Assembly: GCF_007991735.1 (NCBI RefSeq)
Contig: NZ_BJYX01000017.1
Location: 42,838-106,837 of the forward strand
Reading direction: 5' to 3'
Length of the DNA stretch: 64,000 bases
Origin: Terrabacter aerolatus
GTDB lineage: Bacteria; Actinomycetota; Actinomycetes; Actinomycetales; Dermatophilaceae
Below the pieces are notes generated by a model. It ran no database searches and was not told where the DNA came from. It saw nothing but the letters and a program-made list of their open reading frames with translations. Position numbers and translations under genes: made by a program. Positions 1 to 8,891 of the stretch are shown piece after piece (the stretch's first letter is position 1; each line of letters begins with the position of its first letter).

Positions 1-139
1 GCTCGGCGCACGTGAAGCGGACGACGGTGCGCGAGCCGAAGACCTCCGCGCCCTGGTCGAGGTCGAGCTCGACGGCATACGACGTGACGGTGATCAGCGA
101 GGATCGCTCGCGGGCTTCGGCCAGGGTGAGACTGCGCAT
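1..139 (-). CDS. pepN: Aminopeptidase N, N-terminal fragment (cut by window edge)
   Basis: Only the first 46 residues are inside the window. The frame starts at an ATG (complement of 137-139) and reads MRSLTLAEARERSSLI, then a stretch with SYAVELDLD and VFGSRTVVRFTC. This matches the start of the actinobacterial M1 zinc aminopeptidase N family, where a short leader precedes the first beta-sandwich strands. The HExxH active site would lie beyond the edge. The codon pair TAT-GCC (Tyr-Ala) at 74-80 is one copy of the GGCATAC/GTATGCC heptamer seen across the window. The product is normally a cytosolic peptidase that trims N-terminal residues. Identity rests on the N-terminus alone. Confidence 0.7.
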   Translation of the reverse strand, partial: MRSLTLAEARERSSLITVTSYAVELDLDQGAEVFGSRTVVRFTCAE

Positions 140-213
140 AGGGGCGAGCCTGCCAGATCGCCGGGCCGGTCGTCGCCCGGGATGCCGCGCGACCGCCCTC
201 GGGGCCGCAGGGC

Positions 214-1089
214 TCAGCGGTGGAGCGGGCCGCCGGCCATGCTCTCGAGGCGCGCGATGCGCTGGTCCATCGGCGGGTGCGTCGAGAGGAAGCGCGTCAC
301 GTCCTGGGCGCGGAACGGGCTCGCGATCATCATGTGGCTCGCGTTGACGATGTCCTGCGAGGGCGCGAGCGGGGCGCGGGCCACACCGGACTCGAGCTTG
401 CGCAACGCGGAGGCGAGGGCGAGGGGGTCGCCGGTCAGCCTGGCGCCGTCCTCGTCGGCGTCGTACTCGCGGGTGCGGCTGATCGCCATCTGGATGAGCA
501 TCGCCGCGAGCGGGGCGAGCAGGCTCATGGCGAGCAGGGCGAAGGGGTTGGGGCGGTCGTCCTCGGAGCTCCCGCCACCGAACATGCTCGTGAACATGAG
601 CATCTGGCCGATCGAGGTGATGACGCCGGCGATCGCGGCGGCGACGGAGCTCGTGAGGATGTCGCGGTTGTAGACGTGCATCAGCTCATGGCCGAGGACC
701 CCGCGCAGCTCACGCTCGTCGAGCAGGCCGAGGATGCCCTCGGTGCAGCAGACGGCGGCCTTCTGCGGGTTGCGGCCGGTCGCGAAGGCGTTCGGCGCCT
801 CGGTCGGGCTGATGTAGAGCCGGGGCATCGGCTTGCCGGCGGCCGTGGAGAGCTCGCGGACGATGCGGTACATCGCCGGCGCCTGCGCCTCGGAGACCGG
901 GTAGGCGTGCATGGCCCGGATGGCGAGCTTGTCGCTGTTCCAGTAGCCGTAGAAGGTGGTCGCGACGCCGATGAGCGCGAAGACCCAGATGAAGCGCCCG
1001 CCGCCGACGAGGGCCCCGATGCCCAGCAGGAGGGCCCAGATGCCGCCGAAGAGGGCGGCCGTCTTGAGCCCGTTGAAGTGCTTGTGCAT
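214..1089 (-). CDS. htpX: HtpX family membrane zinc metalloprotease
   Basis: This 291-residue protein belongs to peptidase family M48, membrane proteases that degrade misfolded membrane proteins. Two hydrophobic segments lie near residues 11-30 and 33-50. The zinc motif HELMH is at about 134-138, and a downstream glutamate in SRTREYDADEDG (about residue 213) is the likely third ligand. Two more hydrophobic stretches lie between (about 145-165 and 185-205). The start at 1089 begins MHKHFNGLK, typical of the family; the longer reading frame upstream adds 31 residues unlike any HtpX. The gene faces away from the small membrane protein gene at 1285, and a palindrome lies between them. From memory, htpX beside a second nuo cluster recurs in Streptomyces. 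Confidence 0.93.
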   Translation of the reverse strand: MHKHFNGLKTAALFGGIWALLLGIGALVGGGRFIWVFALIGVATTFYGYWNSDKLAIRAMHAYPVSEAQAPAMYRIVRELSTAAGKPMPRLYISPTEAPNAFATGRNPQKAAVCCTEGILGLLDERELRGVLGHELMHVYNRDILTSSVAAAIAGVITSIGQMLMFTSMFGGGSSEDDRPNPFALLAMSLLAPLAAMLIQMAISRTREYDADEDGARLTGDPLALASALRKLESGVARAPLAPSQDIVNASHMMIASPFRAQDVTRFLSTHPPMDQRIARLESMAGGPLHR

Positions 1090-1216
1090 GTCGGGTGAAC
1101 GAGCGGCTGTGAGGTGGTGTTCCCGCTGGGACCCCTCTGGGGACCCGCTGGACGTCCACCCCTGTCGAGCCGTGTGACACACGACTCAGATCGGACTCGT
1201 TGAAACGGCAACTCAT

Positions 1217-1235
1217 CTACTACATGCGGTAGTAG
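1217..1235. promoter_or_regulatory. Perfect 7-bp inverted repeat, putative operator
   Basis: The sequence CTACTAC-ATGCG-GTAGTAG is a perfect dyad in the 195-bp space between the divergent htpX gene and the membrane protein gene at 1285. The arms resemble the TACTACA/TGTAGTA half-sites of BlaI/MecI-type winged-helix repressors, but the spacer makes this only suggestive. A TTGAAA at 1200-1205 could be a -35 element for the rightward gene; no convincing -10 was found at the expected distance. Assignment as an operator is inference. Confidence 0.45.
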
Positions 1236-1284
1236 TTTGGCGGTGTTGGGGAAACCGACACCCTTCCGATGAAAGAAGCGAACG

Positions 1285-1884
1285 ATGCGCAAGACACTCG
1301 ACAAGCTGATCTCGTGGACCGGCCTCATCATGGCCGCGGTGCTCGTGGTCGCCGGCGGCCTGCTGATGTACGCGAGCAGCTTCGTCGCGAGCAACGTCCA
1401 CGACCAGCTGAGCCAGCAGAACATCACGATGCCCGCCGCGGCCGCCCTCGAGACCCAGGCCCAGAAGGACGCCCTGCTCCAGTACGCCGGACAGCAGATG
1501 ACGACCGGCGACCAGGCCAAGGCCTTCGCCGACAACTACATCCTCGTCCACATGAACGCGGCGTCGAACAACCGCACGTACGACCAGGTATCGGGTGAGT
1601 TCCTCACGATGTCGAAGAACCCGAACGCCGACCAGGCCAAGCTCGCCGAGCTGGGCCAGCTGCGCCAGACGCTCTTCATGGGCAACACCCTGCGGGGCCT
1701 GCTCCTCAACGCCTACGCCTTCGGCACCATGGGGACCATCGCCTTCTGGGCCGCCATCGCCTCCTTCGTGGGAGCCGCTCTCCTACTGGTCCTCGGACTG
1801 CTCGGCCTGCGCCACGCGAAGACCGCCGAGGACGAGGCGACCGTCCAGGCCGGCCACGCGAGGACCATCCCGCAGACCGCCTGA
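1285..1884 (+). CDS. Two-pass membrane protein of unknown function
   Basis: This 199-residue protein has one hydrophobic segment near the N-terminus (about residues 10-32), a polar 110-residue region rich in Gln, Asn and Ala, and a second hydrophobic segment near 145-172, followed by a short charged tail. The middle would lie outside the membrane. I do not recognise a named domain. A Shine-Dalgarno-like GAAAGAAG sits about 6 bases before the ATG. The gene diverges from htpX across the CTACTAC palindrome and ends at a very strong terminator that it shares with the convergent nuoN copy. Context suggests an envelope-stress or respiration link, but nothing in the sequence proves a role. Confidence 0.7.
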   Translation: MRKTLDKLISWTGLIMAAVLVVAGGLLMYASSFVASNVHDQLSQQNITMPAAAALETQAQKDALLQYAGQQMTTGDQAKAFADNYILVHMNAASNNRTYDQVSGEFLTMSKNPNADQAKLAELGQLRQTLFMGNTLRGLLLNAYAFGTMGTIAFWAAIASFVGAALLLVLGLLGLRHAKTAEDEATVQAGHARTIPQTA

Positions 1885-1931
1885 CCACCGGTCCTCGGTC
1901 GGCACCCTCGCCACACGGCGCCACGACCGGA

Positions 1932-1969
1932 CGGAACGGCCCCGGGACCTCGGTCCCGGGGCCGTTCCG
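1932..1969. terminator. Strong bidirectional terminator hairpin
   Basis: An 18-bp perfect stem (1932-1949 with 1952-1969) closes on a 2-base gap, so the apical loop is effectively about 4 bases. It lies between two convergent genes, the membrane protein gene ending at 1884 and the nuoN copy ending at 1972. There is no T-run on either side, as is common for actinobacterial intrinsic terminators. Confidence 0.85.
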
Positions 1970-1971
1970 CG

Positions 1972-3669
1972 TCAGCCGAGGAGACGGAGCAGCAGGTCGG
2001 GCTGGACGCTGACGACGACGAGCACGGCGGAGGCGAGGACGAGCCCGACCACCGCGACCGGGCGGGCTCTGGTCGCCGGGAGTGCCGCCGACTCGCCGCC
2101 CGACTCACCACCCGGCTGCGTCGGGGCGCCCTCCGGACCGACCCCCGGGCCGAGCTCCGGACCGACCCCCTGACCGACCTCTGCGACCTCGCGCTCGGTG
2201 ATGACCGCACGCAACCAGCGGAGGTAGACGGCGACACCGATGACGGCGTTGACGGCCGCGACGACCGCCAGCCACACCCAGCCCTCGGCGACGACCGGCC
2301 GCAGGGCGGTGACCTTGCCGACGAGGCCGATGACTCCGGGCGGCAGACCGGCGAGGGACGTCAGGGCCAGGACGAGCGCCCCGGCCCGCCACGGGCTGCG
2401 CTGCCAGAGGCCCTCGTAGTCGGCGATCGAGCGTCCCCTGCCGGGACGGTCGCGCAGCGTGACCGCGACGACCGCGAAGGCCACGAGCGTCGCGACGACG
2501 TAGGTGAGCAGGTAGGTCGCACTGGCGCCGACGCCGAGCGCCGAGATGCTGACGAGCGGCAGGACGACCCAGCCGGCCTGGGCCACCGTCGACCAGGCGA
2601 GCAGGCGCACGACGTCGTGCTGGCGCAGGGCCATGACGTTGCCGAGCGTCATGCTCAGCGCGGCCAGCACGGCGATCGCGAGCACGGCGGGCGTGCCGAG
2701 CACGGCCACGGCCCGCAGCACGACGAGCAGGGCCGCGAGGGCCGCCACCTTGGACACCGTCGCGAGGAACGTCGCGATGGGCACCGACGAGCCGGCGTAT
2801 GCCGTGGGCGTCCACGCGTGGAACGGCACGAGCGAGAGCTTGAAGCCGACACCCGCGACGACGAGCACCGTCGCCAGCGCGACGACTCCCCCCGAGACGG
2901 ACGGCTGCACGACGGCACCGGCCGCCTGGGTGACCGTCACCGACGCCGTGCCCGGCACGCCCGAGAACGCGCCTCCCGACGAGAGCGCCGCGTCCGGGGT
3001 GAGGAACGGGCTGCCGGTCCCGGCGAACCACAGGGCGACACCGAGCACGAGCAGCGCGAACGAGACGAGCGAGGTGACGAGCAGCTGGGTGGCCCCGGCG
3101 ACGGCGGACCGGCGGCCCGACAGGGCGACGAGCGCGATGACGGGCAGCGTCGCGAGCTCGAGGGCGACGAGCCACGTGCCGACGTCCCGGCTCGCGGCGA
3201 CGACCACGGTGCCGGAGAGCGCGGCGAGCAGCAGCACGGCCTCGACCGGTTCGCGGGTGCTGTCGTCGGGTCGCTGCCGACGGGTGCGCGGCCAGGCCAG
3301 GGCGATGCACACGATCGCCGAGACGGCCGCGGCGAGCTGGAGCGTGCCGGCGAGGGCGTCGGCCTGCCAGAGGCACACCTGCGGCAGCCCGTCGACCCCC
3401 GGCAGCGATCCCGTCGCACCCGTCGCACTCGCGGCACCGGCTGCCGGGTTGCGACCGGTCAGGCAGAAGGTCTCGCGCGTCGAGCCACCGCCGAGCGCGA
3501 GGCCCGGGACGGTCGCGGCGGCCGCGCCGAGGGCGGCGAGGGCGGCGATGGCGTAGGGCACGCGGCGCAGTCGCGGGTTGACGAGGTCGGCCACGAGCAC
3601 GAGCACGAGTCCGGCGACGGGCACGAGCGCCGGGAGGAGCACGGCGTAGTCGATGGCGAGGCCCTTCAC
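1972..3669 (-). CDS. nuoN: NADH-quinone oxidoreductase subunit N, second copy
   Basis: This 565-residue polytopic protein is the last gene of the partial second nuo operon. It shows the antiporter-like (Mrp/NuoL-M-N) core: a lysine-containing helix before VPFHAWTPTAYAG, and a QHDVVRLLAWSTVAQAGWV segment matching the conserved RLLAYSS region of NuoN. The C-terminal 70 residues hold a low-complexity insert (GVGPELGPGVGPEGAP-type repeats) before a last hydrophobic helix. The GTG start overlaps the upstream nuoM stop (GTGA), which implies translational coupling. It would form one of the three proton-pumping subunits in the membrane arm. Confidence 0.93.
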   Translation of the reverse strand: MKGLAIDYAVLLPALVPVAGLVLVLVADLVNPRLRRVPYAIAALAALGAAAATVPGLALGGGSTRETFCLTGRNPAAGAASATGATGSLPGVDGLPQVCLWQADALAGTLQLAAAVSAIVCIALAWPRTRRQRPDDSTREPVEAVLLLAALSGTVVVAASRDVGTWLVALELATLPVIALVALSGRRSAVAGATQLLVTSLVSFALLVLGVALWFAGTGSPFLTPDAALSSGGAFSGVPGTASVTVTQAAGAVVQPSVSGGVVALATVLVVAGVGFKLSLVPFHAWTPTAYAGSSVPIATFLATVSKVAALAALLVVLRAVAVLGTPAVLAIAVLAALSMTLGNVMALRQHDVVRLLAWSTVAQAGWVVLPLVSISALGVGASATYLLTYVVATLVAFAVVAVTLRDRPGRGRSIADYEGLWQRSPWRAGALVLALTSLAGLPPGVIGLVGKVTALRPVVAEGWVWLAVVAAVNAVIGVAVYLRWLRAVITEREVAEVGQGVGPELGPGVGPEGAPTQPGGESGGESAALPATRARPVAVVGLVLASAVLVVVSVQPDLLLRLLG

Positions 3670-5171
3670 GGCGTGACCCCCAGGCCGGAGAGCAGTCCGG
3701 TGGTCGCGGTGTGCGACAGCCCCAGCAGCAGGTGCGGCAGCACCCCGAGCGCGACGATGACGACGACGAGCGTCAGGACCACACCCCAGCGGGCTCCGTG
3801 GGCGTCGGCGACCGGCTCGGCCGCGACACCGTGCGCGGTGTCGCTGCCCTCACCGGCCCAGACGATGCGGGCGACCCGCAGCGAGTAGGCGGCCGCGAGC
3901 GCGAGACCCACGGCACCGAGCACGACGCAGACCCGCAGGAGGGCGACGGGACGGTCGGGGGCGGGTGACCACGCGGCATACAACGCGAGGAACTCTCCCC
4001 AGAAGCTGACGAGACCCGGCAGGCCGAGGGCAGCCGCCAGCCCGACGACGAGGGCCAACCCGAAACGGGGCGCCTTGTCGCGCAGGGCGGCTCGCGCGAC
4101 GTGGAGGTCGGTGGACCCCCACTGCTCCTTGAGGTCGCCGACGACGAAGAAGAGCAGTGCCGCCACGACGCCGTGCGCGATGTTGCCGTAGAGCGCCGCC
4201 TGCAGGCCGGTCTCGCTCCCGGAGGCGATGGCGAGGGCGACGAAGCCCATGTGCGCGACCGAGCTGTAGGCGATGAGGCGTTTGAGGTCGCGCTCGACGA
4301 GGCAGGCCAGGCCTCCCCAGAGGATCCCGGCGACGCCGAGCAGGGCGAGGACCGGGCTGAGCTGCGCGACCCCGTACGGCACGGTGGCGACGGCGAGCCG
4401 GACGATGCCGTAGGTGCCCATCTTGAGCAGCACCGCGGCGAGCAGCACCGAGCCGGCGGTGGGCGCGATGGTGTGCGCCGAGGGCAGCCACGTGTGCAGC
4501 GGCCACAGCGGCACCTTGATCCCGAGCCCGACGAGCAGCAGGGCCGCGATGGAGACCTGCAACGAGTGGGACAGCCCCGCTCCGTGGCGCGCGGCCAGGA
4601 CCGTGAGGTCGCTCGTGCCCTGGTGGAGCACGAGGAAGAGGATCCCGACGAGCATGAGCGTCGAGCCGAGCACCGTGAAGAGCACGAAGCGTCCGGCGGC
4701 GTCGGCGCGCGTCTCGTCGGGCACGTGGTCGTCGCCGAAGCGCCGCACGAGCACCCACATCGGCACGAGCACCACCTCGAAGGCGATGAAGAAGAGGATG
4801 GCGTCGCGGGCCATGAAGGTCGCGAGCGCCCCGGTCTCGACGAGCAGGATGCAGCCGAGGAAGGTCGATCCCGTGCCGCCCCGCGGGATCGGGCCGGAGA
4901 GGGCGTGGGCGACGACCGCGACGGTGAGCAGCGCCGTGAGCAGCACGAGCGCGGCCGAGATGCCGTCGACCCCGAAGTGCCATCGGACGCCGAGCGAGCG
5001 GATCCAGGGCACGTCGACCTCGTGGCGTCCCCACACGACGACGACCGCGAGCAGCGCTGTGACGACGGTGGATCCGAGCGCGATGACCCGCTCGACCCGG
5101 GACTCGCCGGGGATGGCGATGCAGGCGATGGCGCCGAGGAGCGGCAGCAGGAGCATGAGGGTCAGCGCCAT
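3666..5171 (-). CDS. nuoM: NADH-quinone oxidoreductase subunit M, second copy
   Basis: This 501-residue membrane protein carries the antiporter-like core. Key elements are a glutamate in a helix reading FFIAFEVVLVPMWVL, a lysine in GLGIKVPLWPLHTWLPSAH, and a second lysine in LLAAVLLKMGTYGIVRL. These acidic and basic residues line the proton path in characterised NuoM, so the subunit looks functional. The ATG at 5171 overlaps the end of nuoL by 10 bases, and the stop overlaps the nuoN GTG. A longer open frame continues upstream through nuoL, but it is out of frame with nuoL and has no family resemblance, so it was excluded. Confidence 0.94.
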   Translation of the reverse strand: MALTLMLLLPLLGAIACIAIPGESRVERVIALGSTVVTALLAVVVVWGRHEVDVPWIRSLGVRWHFGVDGISAALVLLTALLTVAVVAHALSGPIPRGGTGSTFLGCILLVETGALATFMARDAILFFIAFEVVLVPMWVLVRRFGDDHVPDETRADAAGRFVLFTVLGSTLMLVGILFLVLHQGTSDLTVLAARHGAGLSHSLQVSIAALLLVGLGIKVPLWPLHTWLPSAHTIAPTAGSVLLAAVLLKMGTYGIVRLAVATVPYGVAQLSPVLALLGVAGILWGGLACLVERDLKRLIAYSSVAHMGFVALAIASGSETGLQAALYGNIAHGVVAALLFFVVGDLKEQWGSTDLHVARAALRDKAPRFGLALVVGLAAALGLPGLVSFWGEFLALYAAWSPAPDRPVALLRVCVVLGAVGLALAAAYSLRVARIVWAGEGSDTAHGVAAEPVADAHGARWGVVLTLVVVIVALGVLPHLLLGLSHTATTGLLSGLGVTP

Positions 5172-7075
5172 GCGGTCACCCCCAGGACCGCGACGAGCAC
5201 GACACCGACGAGCAGGCTGAGCAGCGACAGGGAGGGCACACCGCGGTGGCCGCGCTCCCCCGCGCGCCCGGCCGCCCGGGCCACGACGGCGGTCGCACGC
5301 GGGTAGGCGTCGACGACGTCCCTGTCGAGGGCGACGACCACCCGGGCGAGCGCCGTGACCGCCCGCCCGACGCCGACGTATGCCGTGTCGACTCCGAAGC
5401 CGCGCACGGCCGGCTCCCTGAGCCGGTCGGGCACGAGGTCGGCCACGTCGACCCGGCCGCGGTCGCTGAGGAACCACACGGCATACGCCCCGCCGGCGAC
5501 GAGCAGGAGGGACAGCAGGGCGCTGAGGACGCCGACGTGGACCCCGCCGCTCAGGCTCGTGAGGAAGAGCGTGCCGACGACGGTGAGGGCCGCGAGGACC
5601 GACACGACGAGGGCCGCGGGCAGGGTGATGGCGGCGTGACCGTGGGCGTGGACGCGCTCGACCTCGGCGTCGTCGGCGCTGTCGGCGGTCGTGACGACGG
5701 CGACCTCCTCGGCGGCGACGAGCGCCGGCTCGGAGTCCGGCAGCGCTGACGTCGCGGCCACCGGGGTGTCGAGGAGCAGCCAGGCGCGGGCGCAGTAGGC
5801 CGCGGTCAGCACGACGGTGACGAAGAGCGCCACGACGACGAGCCACGCGCGGAACCCGCCACCACCGGTCGCGCCCTCGAGCGCGGCGTCGATGACGGTG
5901 TCCTTGCTGAAGAAGCCGACGAGCGGTGGCACCCCGGCGAGCGCGGCGAGCCCGATGCCCATCGACCAGCGCAGCGCGCCGGTCGGGCGGAGCCGGCCGC
6001 GCACGGCCGCGATCGCCGTCCCGCCGGCGAGCACCGAGAGCCAGCCGGCGCCGAGGAAGAGCAGGGCCTTGAAGAACGCGTGCCCGAGCAGGTGCGAGAT
6101 CCCGGCGCCCGGCCCGAGCTCGGCCGGGGCCGCCGCGAGGGCCGAGAGCATGATCGCGATCTGGCTCAGCGTCGAGTAGGCGAGCATCCGCTTGAGGTCG
6201 GTCTGGGCCAGGGCGAGCAGGGCGGCGTAGACCATCGTCACGGCCGCCAGCACGGCGAGGAGGGTCCGGGCGGCGTCGTCCTCGGCGTAGAGGGCGAAGA
6301 GCCGCGCGACGACGTAGGTGCCGGCGGCCACCATGGTCGCCGCGTGGATGAGGGCCGAGGCCGGGGTGGGACCCTCCATCGCGTCGGGGAGCCAGTCGTG
6401 GAACGGCACGAGACCCGACTTGCCGGCGACGCCGACGACGACACCGACGAGGCCCACGGTCAGGAGCGTGCTGCTCCCGGTGGCCGTCAGGACCGCCATG
6501 AGGTCGGTGGACCGGGCACGCACCGAGAGCGCGACGATGCCCACGACCATGCCGATGTCGGCGACGCGGGTCACGAGGAACGCCTTGTAGGCGGCGCGCC
6601 GCGCTGCGTGGCGCTCGCTGTCGTGGCCGATGAGCAGCCACGAGCACCAGCCCATGATCTCCCAGCCGACGAGCACGGGCACGAGGTCGCCGGCCTGGAC
6701 GAGCAGCAGCATGCCCGCGGCGAAGAGCGAGACCGTGGCGGCGAACTGTCCGTAGCGGGCGTCGTCCCGGAGGTACCACGCGGTGAAGACCTGGATGCCG
6801 AGCACGACGAGGGCCACGACGAACGACACGAGGCCCGAGACCCGGTCGGACAGCAGGTGCAACGGCACCGAGAGGTCGCCGAGCGGGAGGGCGCCGATCG
6901 TGTCGATGTCGGCCGAGCGCGACGGGGCGACCCACTGGATGAGAGCGAGCACCGCGACGTAGGACGAGACGGAGATCGCCACCCCGGCCGCGAGCAGTCG
7001 CTGGCGTCGGCAGAGCAGCCCGACGAGCGCCGCGAGCGCCGGGAGCACGACGATCATCCGCACGATCCAGCTCAC
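5162..7075 (-). CDS. nuoL: NADH-quinone oxidoreductase subunit L, second copy
   Basis: This 637-residue protein is the distal proton-pumping subunit. Recognisable NuoL features include [48 protein letters not shown] and LLGHAFFKALLFLGAG. A histidine-rich hydrophilic stretch follows at about 440-490 (ERVHAHGHAA), then the long C-terminal part expected for the lateral helix. The GTG start overlaps the nuoK stop (GTGA). Two GGCATAC/GTATGCC heptamers (5378-5384 and 5480-5486) encode Ala-Tyr and Tyr-Ala pairs. It is about the usual length for NuoL. Confidence 0.94.
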   Translation of the reverse strand: MSWIVRMIVVLPALAALVGLLCRRQRLLAAGVAISVSSYVAVLALIQWVAPSRSADIDTIGALPLGDLSVPLHLLSDRVSGLVSFVVALVVLGIQVFTAWYLRDDARYGQFAATVSLFAAGMLLLVQAGDLVPVLVGWEIMGWCSWLLIGHDSERHAARRAAYKAFLVTRVADIGMVVGIVALSVRARSTDLMAVLTATGSSTLLTVGLVGVVVGVAGKSGLVPFHDWLPDAMEGPTPASALIHAATMVAAGTYVVARLFALYAEDDAARTLLAVLAAVTMVYAALLALAQTDLKRMLAYSTLSQIAIMLSALAAAPAELGPGAGISHLLGHAFFKALLFLGAGWLSVLAGGTAIAAVRGRLRPTGALRWSMGIGLAALAGVPPLVGFFSKDTVIDAALEGATGGGGFRAWLVVVALFVTVVLTAAYCARAWLLLDTPVAATSALPDSEPALVAAEEVAVVTTADSADDAEVERVHAHGHAAITLPAALVVSVLAALTVVGTLFLTSLSGGVHVGVLSALLSLLLVAGGAYAVWFLSDRGRVDVADLVPDRLREPAVRGFGVDTAYVGVGRAVTALARVVVALDRDVVDAYPRATAVVARAAGRAGERGHRGVPSLSLLSLLVGVVLVAVLGVTAWR

Positions 7076-7404
7076 GAGACACCCTCGTCGGCCGGGTCGT
7101 CCGTGAGGTCAGGGACGGCGGTGAGGTCGATGTGCCCGGCCTTGCGGAACATGACGAGGATGATGGCGAGGGCCACGGTGATCTCCGCCGCGGCGATGGT
7201 GATGACGAAGAGCGTCAGGACCGGTCCGGCCGAGAGCTGGGTGCCGGGGCGTGAGCCGGCCGTGACGAGCAGCAGGTTCGCGGCGTTGAGGACGAGCTCG
7301 ACCCCGATGAGCACGAGCACGGCGTTGCGGCGCGCGAGGACGCCGTAGACCCCGATGCCGGCGAGCAGGGCGGCCAGCGCCGCCGGGAGCGAGAGGTGGA
7401 TCAT
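7072..7404 (-). CDS. nuoK: NADH-quinone oxidoreductase subunit K, second copy
   Basis: This 110-residue, three-helix protein carries the conserved glutamates of NuoK in VLIGVELVLNAANLLLV and AAAEITVALAIILVMFR. Both acidic helices are needed for proton transfer in characterised complex I. The ATG at 7404 overlaps the nuoJ stop by four bases (ATGA), and the stop overlaps the nuoL GTG. Length and motifs match ordinary NuoK. Confidence 0.95.
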   Translation of the reverse strand: MIHLSLPAALAALLAGIGVYGVLARRNAVLVLIGVELVLNAANLLLVTAGSRPGTQLSAGPVLTLFVITIAAAEITVALAIILVMFRKAGHIDLTAVPDLTDDPADEGVS

Positions 7405-7964
7405 CCGCGGTCCCCGGTGGCGGCTGCGGCGGGGACGGGCGCACGCTCGTCGGCGTCGCGGCGCAGCACGAGGCGCGACACCGCGAAGGCGCCGATGAGC
7501 GCCACGAGGAGCAGCACGGAGAGCAGCTCGAAGGGCCAGACCCAGGTGCCGAAGATCGCCTGGGCCACCTGGGGCGTGGTCGTCGTCGGGGTATCGAGGT
7601 CGACCGAGACACCGGAGAAGAGCGGCAGGAGCAGCGAGGCGAGGAGCGCGGTCGTCGCGCCGCCGAGCACGGCACCGGCCACCCGCTGCCACCACGGGGT
7701 GTCGATCTCGGCGTGCGGGCCGATCGGGGCCCGCGTCAGCATCAGCGCGAAGAGGACGAGCACGACGATGGCGCCGACGTAGACGAGCAGCTGGACGAGA
7801 CCGACGAGCTCCTGCCCGAGCACGAGGTAGGCGCCCGCGAGCGAGCCGAGCGAGACGAGCAGCCAGAGGGCCGCGTGCACGACGTGCTTCGTCGTCACCG
7901 ACAGCAGGGCCGAGAGGGCGGTCACGACGCCGACGGCGGCGAAGACGATGTCGCGGGTGGTCAC
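7401..7964 (-). CDS. nuoJ: NADH-quinone oxidoreductase subunit J, second copy
   Basis: This 187-residue protein has five predicted membrane helices and the NuoJ signature region [21 protein letters not shown]. It is at the short end of the family and clearly shorter than the 262-residue copy encoded at 31653. The GTG start (7962-7964) overlaps the nuoI TGA (GTGA). The start was chosen by this overlap and by the family N-terminus; the open frame upstream runs inside nuoI in another frame. Confidence 0.93.
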   Translation of the reverse strand: MTTRDIVFAAVGVVTALSALLSVTTKHVVHAALWLLVSLGSLAGAYLVLGQELVGLVQLLVYVGAIVVLVLFALMLTRAPIGPHAEIDTPWWQRVAGAVLGGATTALLASLLLPLFSGVSVDLDTPTTTTPQVAQAIFGTWVWPFELLSVLLLVALIGAFAVSRLVLRRDADERAPVPAAAATGDRG

Positions 7965-8830
7965 TCGCGATCCTCCTCGTCGGTCGACACCGTCGGCAGC
8001 ACCTGCGTCGAGTCTCCTTGGGCTGCAGCCTGTTCCGCTACCTGCTCGGCCTCGGCGCCGTCGGCCGGCGGCGGGGCGGACGTCGGGTCGACCACGGGCA
8101 GGGCCGCCGTGCGCTCCACCGCGGGCATGACGCGCGTCTGCTCGGCGGCGGGCGTCTCGGGGCGCGCCGGAGCCGCCGAGGTGGCAGCCGGGATCGCAGC
8201 CGGGGTGGCAGCCGCGGTGGCAGCCGCGGTGGTCGGGTCGGCGGGCGGGGTGGCCTCCTTGCGCACCCGTGCCGGGCGCGCCGCAGCGCCCGGCCCACGC
8301 GCGCCTCCGGGCGCCGTCGCGCCGCGCGGAGGCTTGGCGGCGGCGACGACCTCGGCGGGATCGGCGCTGCCGGGGTCGAGGGCAGGCGGCGCCGGGACGG
8401 TCGCCATCCACGCCCCGAGCCGGTCCTTCTCGTGGAGCAGGTCGCGGATGTCGGTCTCGGCGTACTCGAACTCGGGGCTCCAGTGCAGGGCGTCGAACGG
8501 GCACACCTCGATGCAGATGCCGCAGTACATGCAGAGCGAGAAGTCGATGGCGAACCGGTCGAGGACGTTGCGCTGGCGGGCGCGCCCGCCCGGCGTCGTC
8601 GGCGGCAGCTCCTCCTTGTGCGAGTCGATGTAGATGCACCAGTCGGGGCACTCCCGCGCGCAGAGCATGCACGAGGTGCAGTTCTCCTCGGTGAGCGCGA
8701 TGACGCCGCGCGACCGCGGCGGCAGGGCCGGCGAGACGTCGGGGTACTCGGCCGTGTGCGTGTGCCGCGTCAGCGACCTCGCCGTCGTCGCGAGCCCCTT
8801 GACGAGCCCGGGGAGTATGCCGTCACCCAC
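7961..8830 (-). CDS. nuoI: NADH-quinone oxidoreductase subunit I, second copy (two 4Fe-4S clusters)
   Basis: This 289-residue ferredoxin-like subunit has two complete CxxCxxCxxxCP motifs, [12 protein letters not shown] and [12 protein letters not shown], so both tetranuclear clusters (N6a and N6b in complex I) should form. The typical NuoI core ends near residue 150. The remaining ~140 residues are low-complexity Ala, Pro, Thr and Glu, partly encoded by a 12-bp tandem repeat (8181-8228). The GTG start lies after an unusual 249-bp gap separating it from nuoH, while most other junctions in this operon overlap. It probably passes electrons from an input partner to NuoB. Confidence 0.93.
   Translation of the reverse strand: MGDGILPGLVKGLATTARSLTRHTHTAEYPDVSPALPPRSRGVIALTEENCTSCMLCARECPDWCIYIDSHKEELPPTTPGGRARQRNVLDRFAIDFSLCMYCGICIEVCPFDALHWSPEFEYAETDIRDLLHEKDRLGAWMATVPAPPALDPGSADPAEVVAAAKPPRGATAPGGARGPGAAARPARVRKEATPPADPTTAAATAAATPAAIPAATSAAPARPETPAAEQTRVMPAVERTAALPVVDPTSAPPPADGAEAEQVAEQAAAQGDSTQVLPTVSTDEEDRE
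8181..8228. repeat. Four 12-bp tandem units inside nuoI (second copy)
   Basis: Four units close to GTGGCAGCCGSG run head to tail (8181-8192, 8193-8204, 8205-8216, 8217-8228); the last two are identical. They encode Ala/Thr/Pro-rich residues in the disordered NuoI tail. The unit length is a multiple of three, so copy number could change without a frameshift. Confidence 0.85.
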
Positions 8831-8891
8831 GTCCGCTCACCCCTTCCTCTCCCTGCTCCCGGCCCACGAGACAGCCCCCGTCACCCTCAAC

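Noticed and set aside
220..1098. Plus-strand open frame antisense to htpX, and similar Glu/Asp/His/Arg-rich frames antisense to nuo and men genes
   Set aside because: Frames of this composition are a known by-product of GC-rich coding on the other strand, and each is covered by a gene with clear family motifs.
3666..7082. One long open frame of about 1138 codons across nuoM and nuoL
   Set aside because: Only the last 501 codons (from 5171) resemble NuoM. The upstream part is Arg/Pro-rich and antisense-like, a high-GC shadow of nuoL in another frame.
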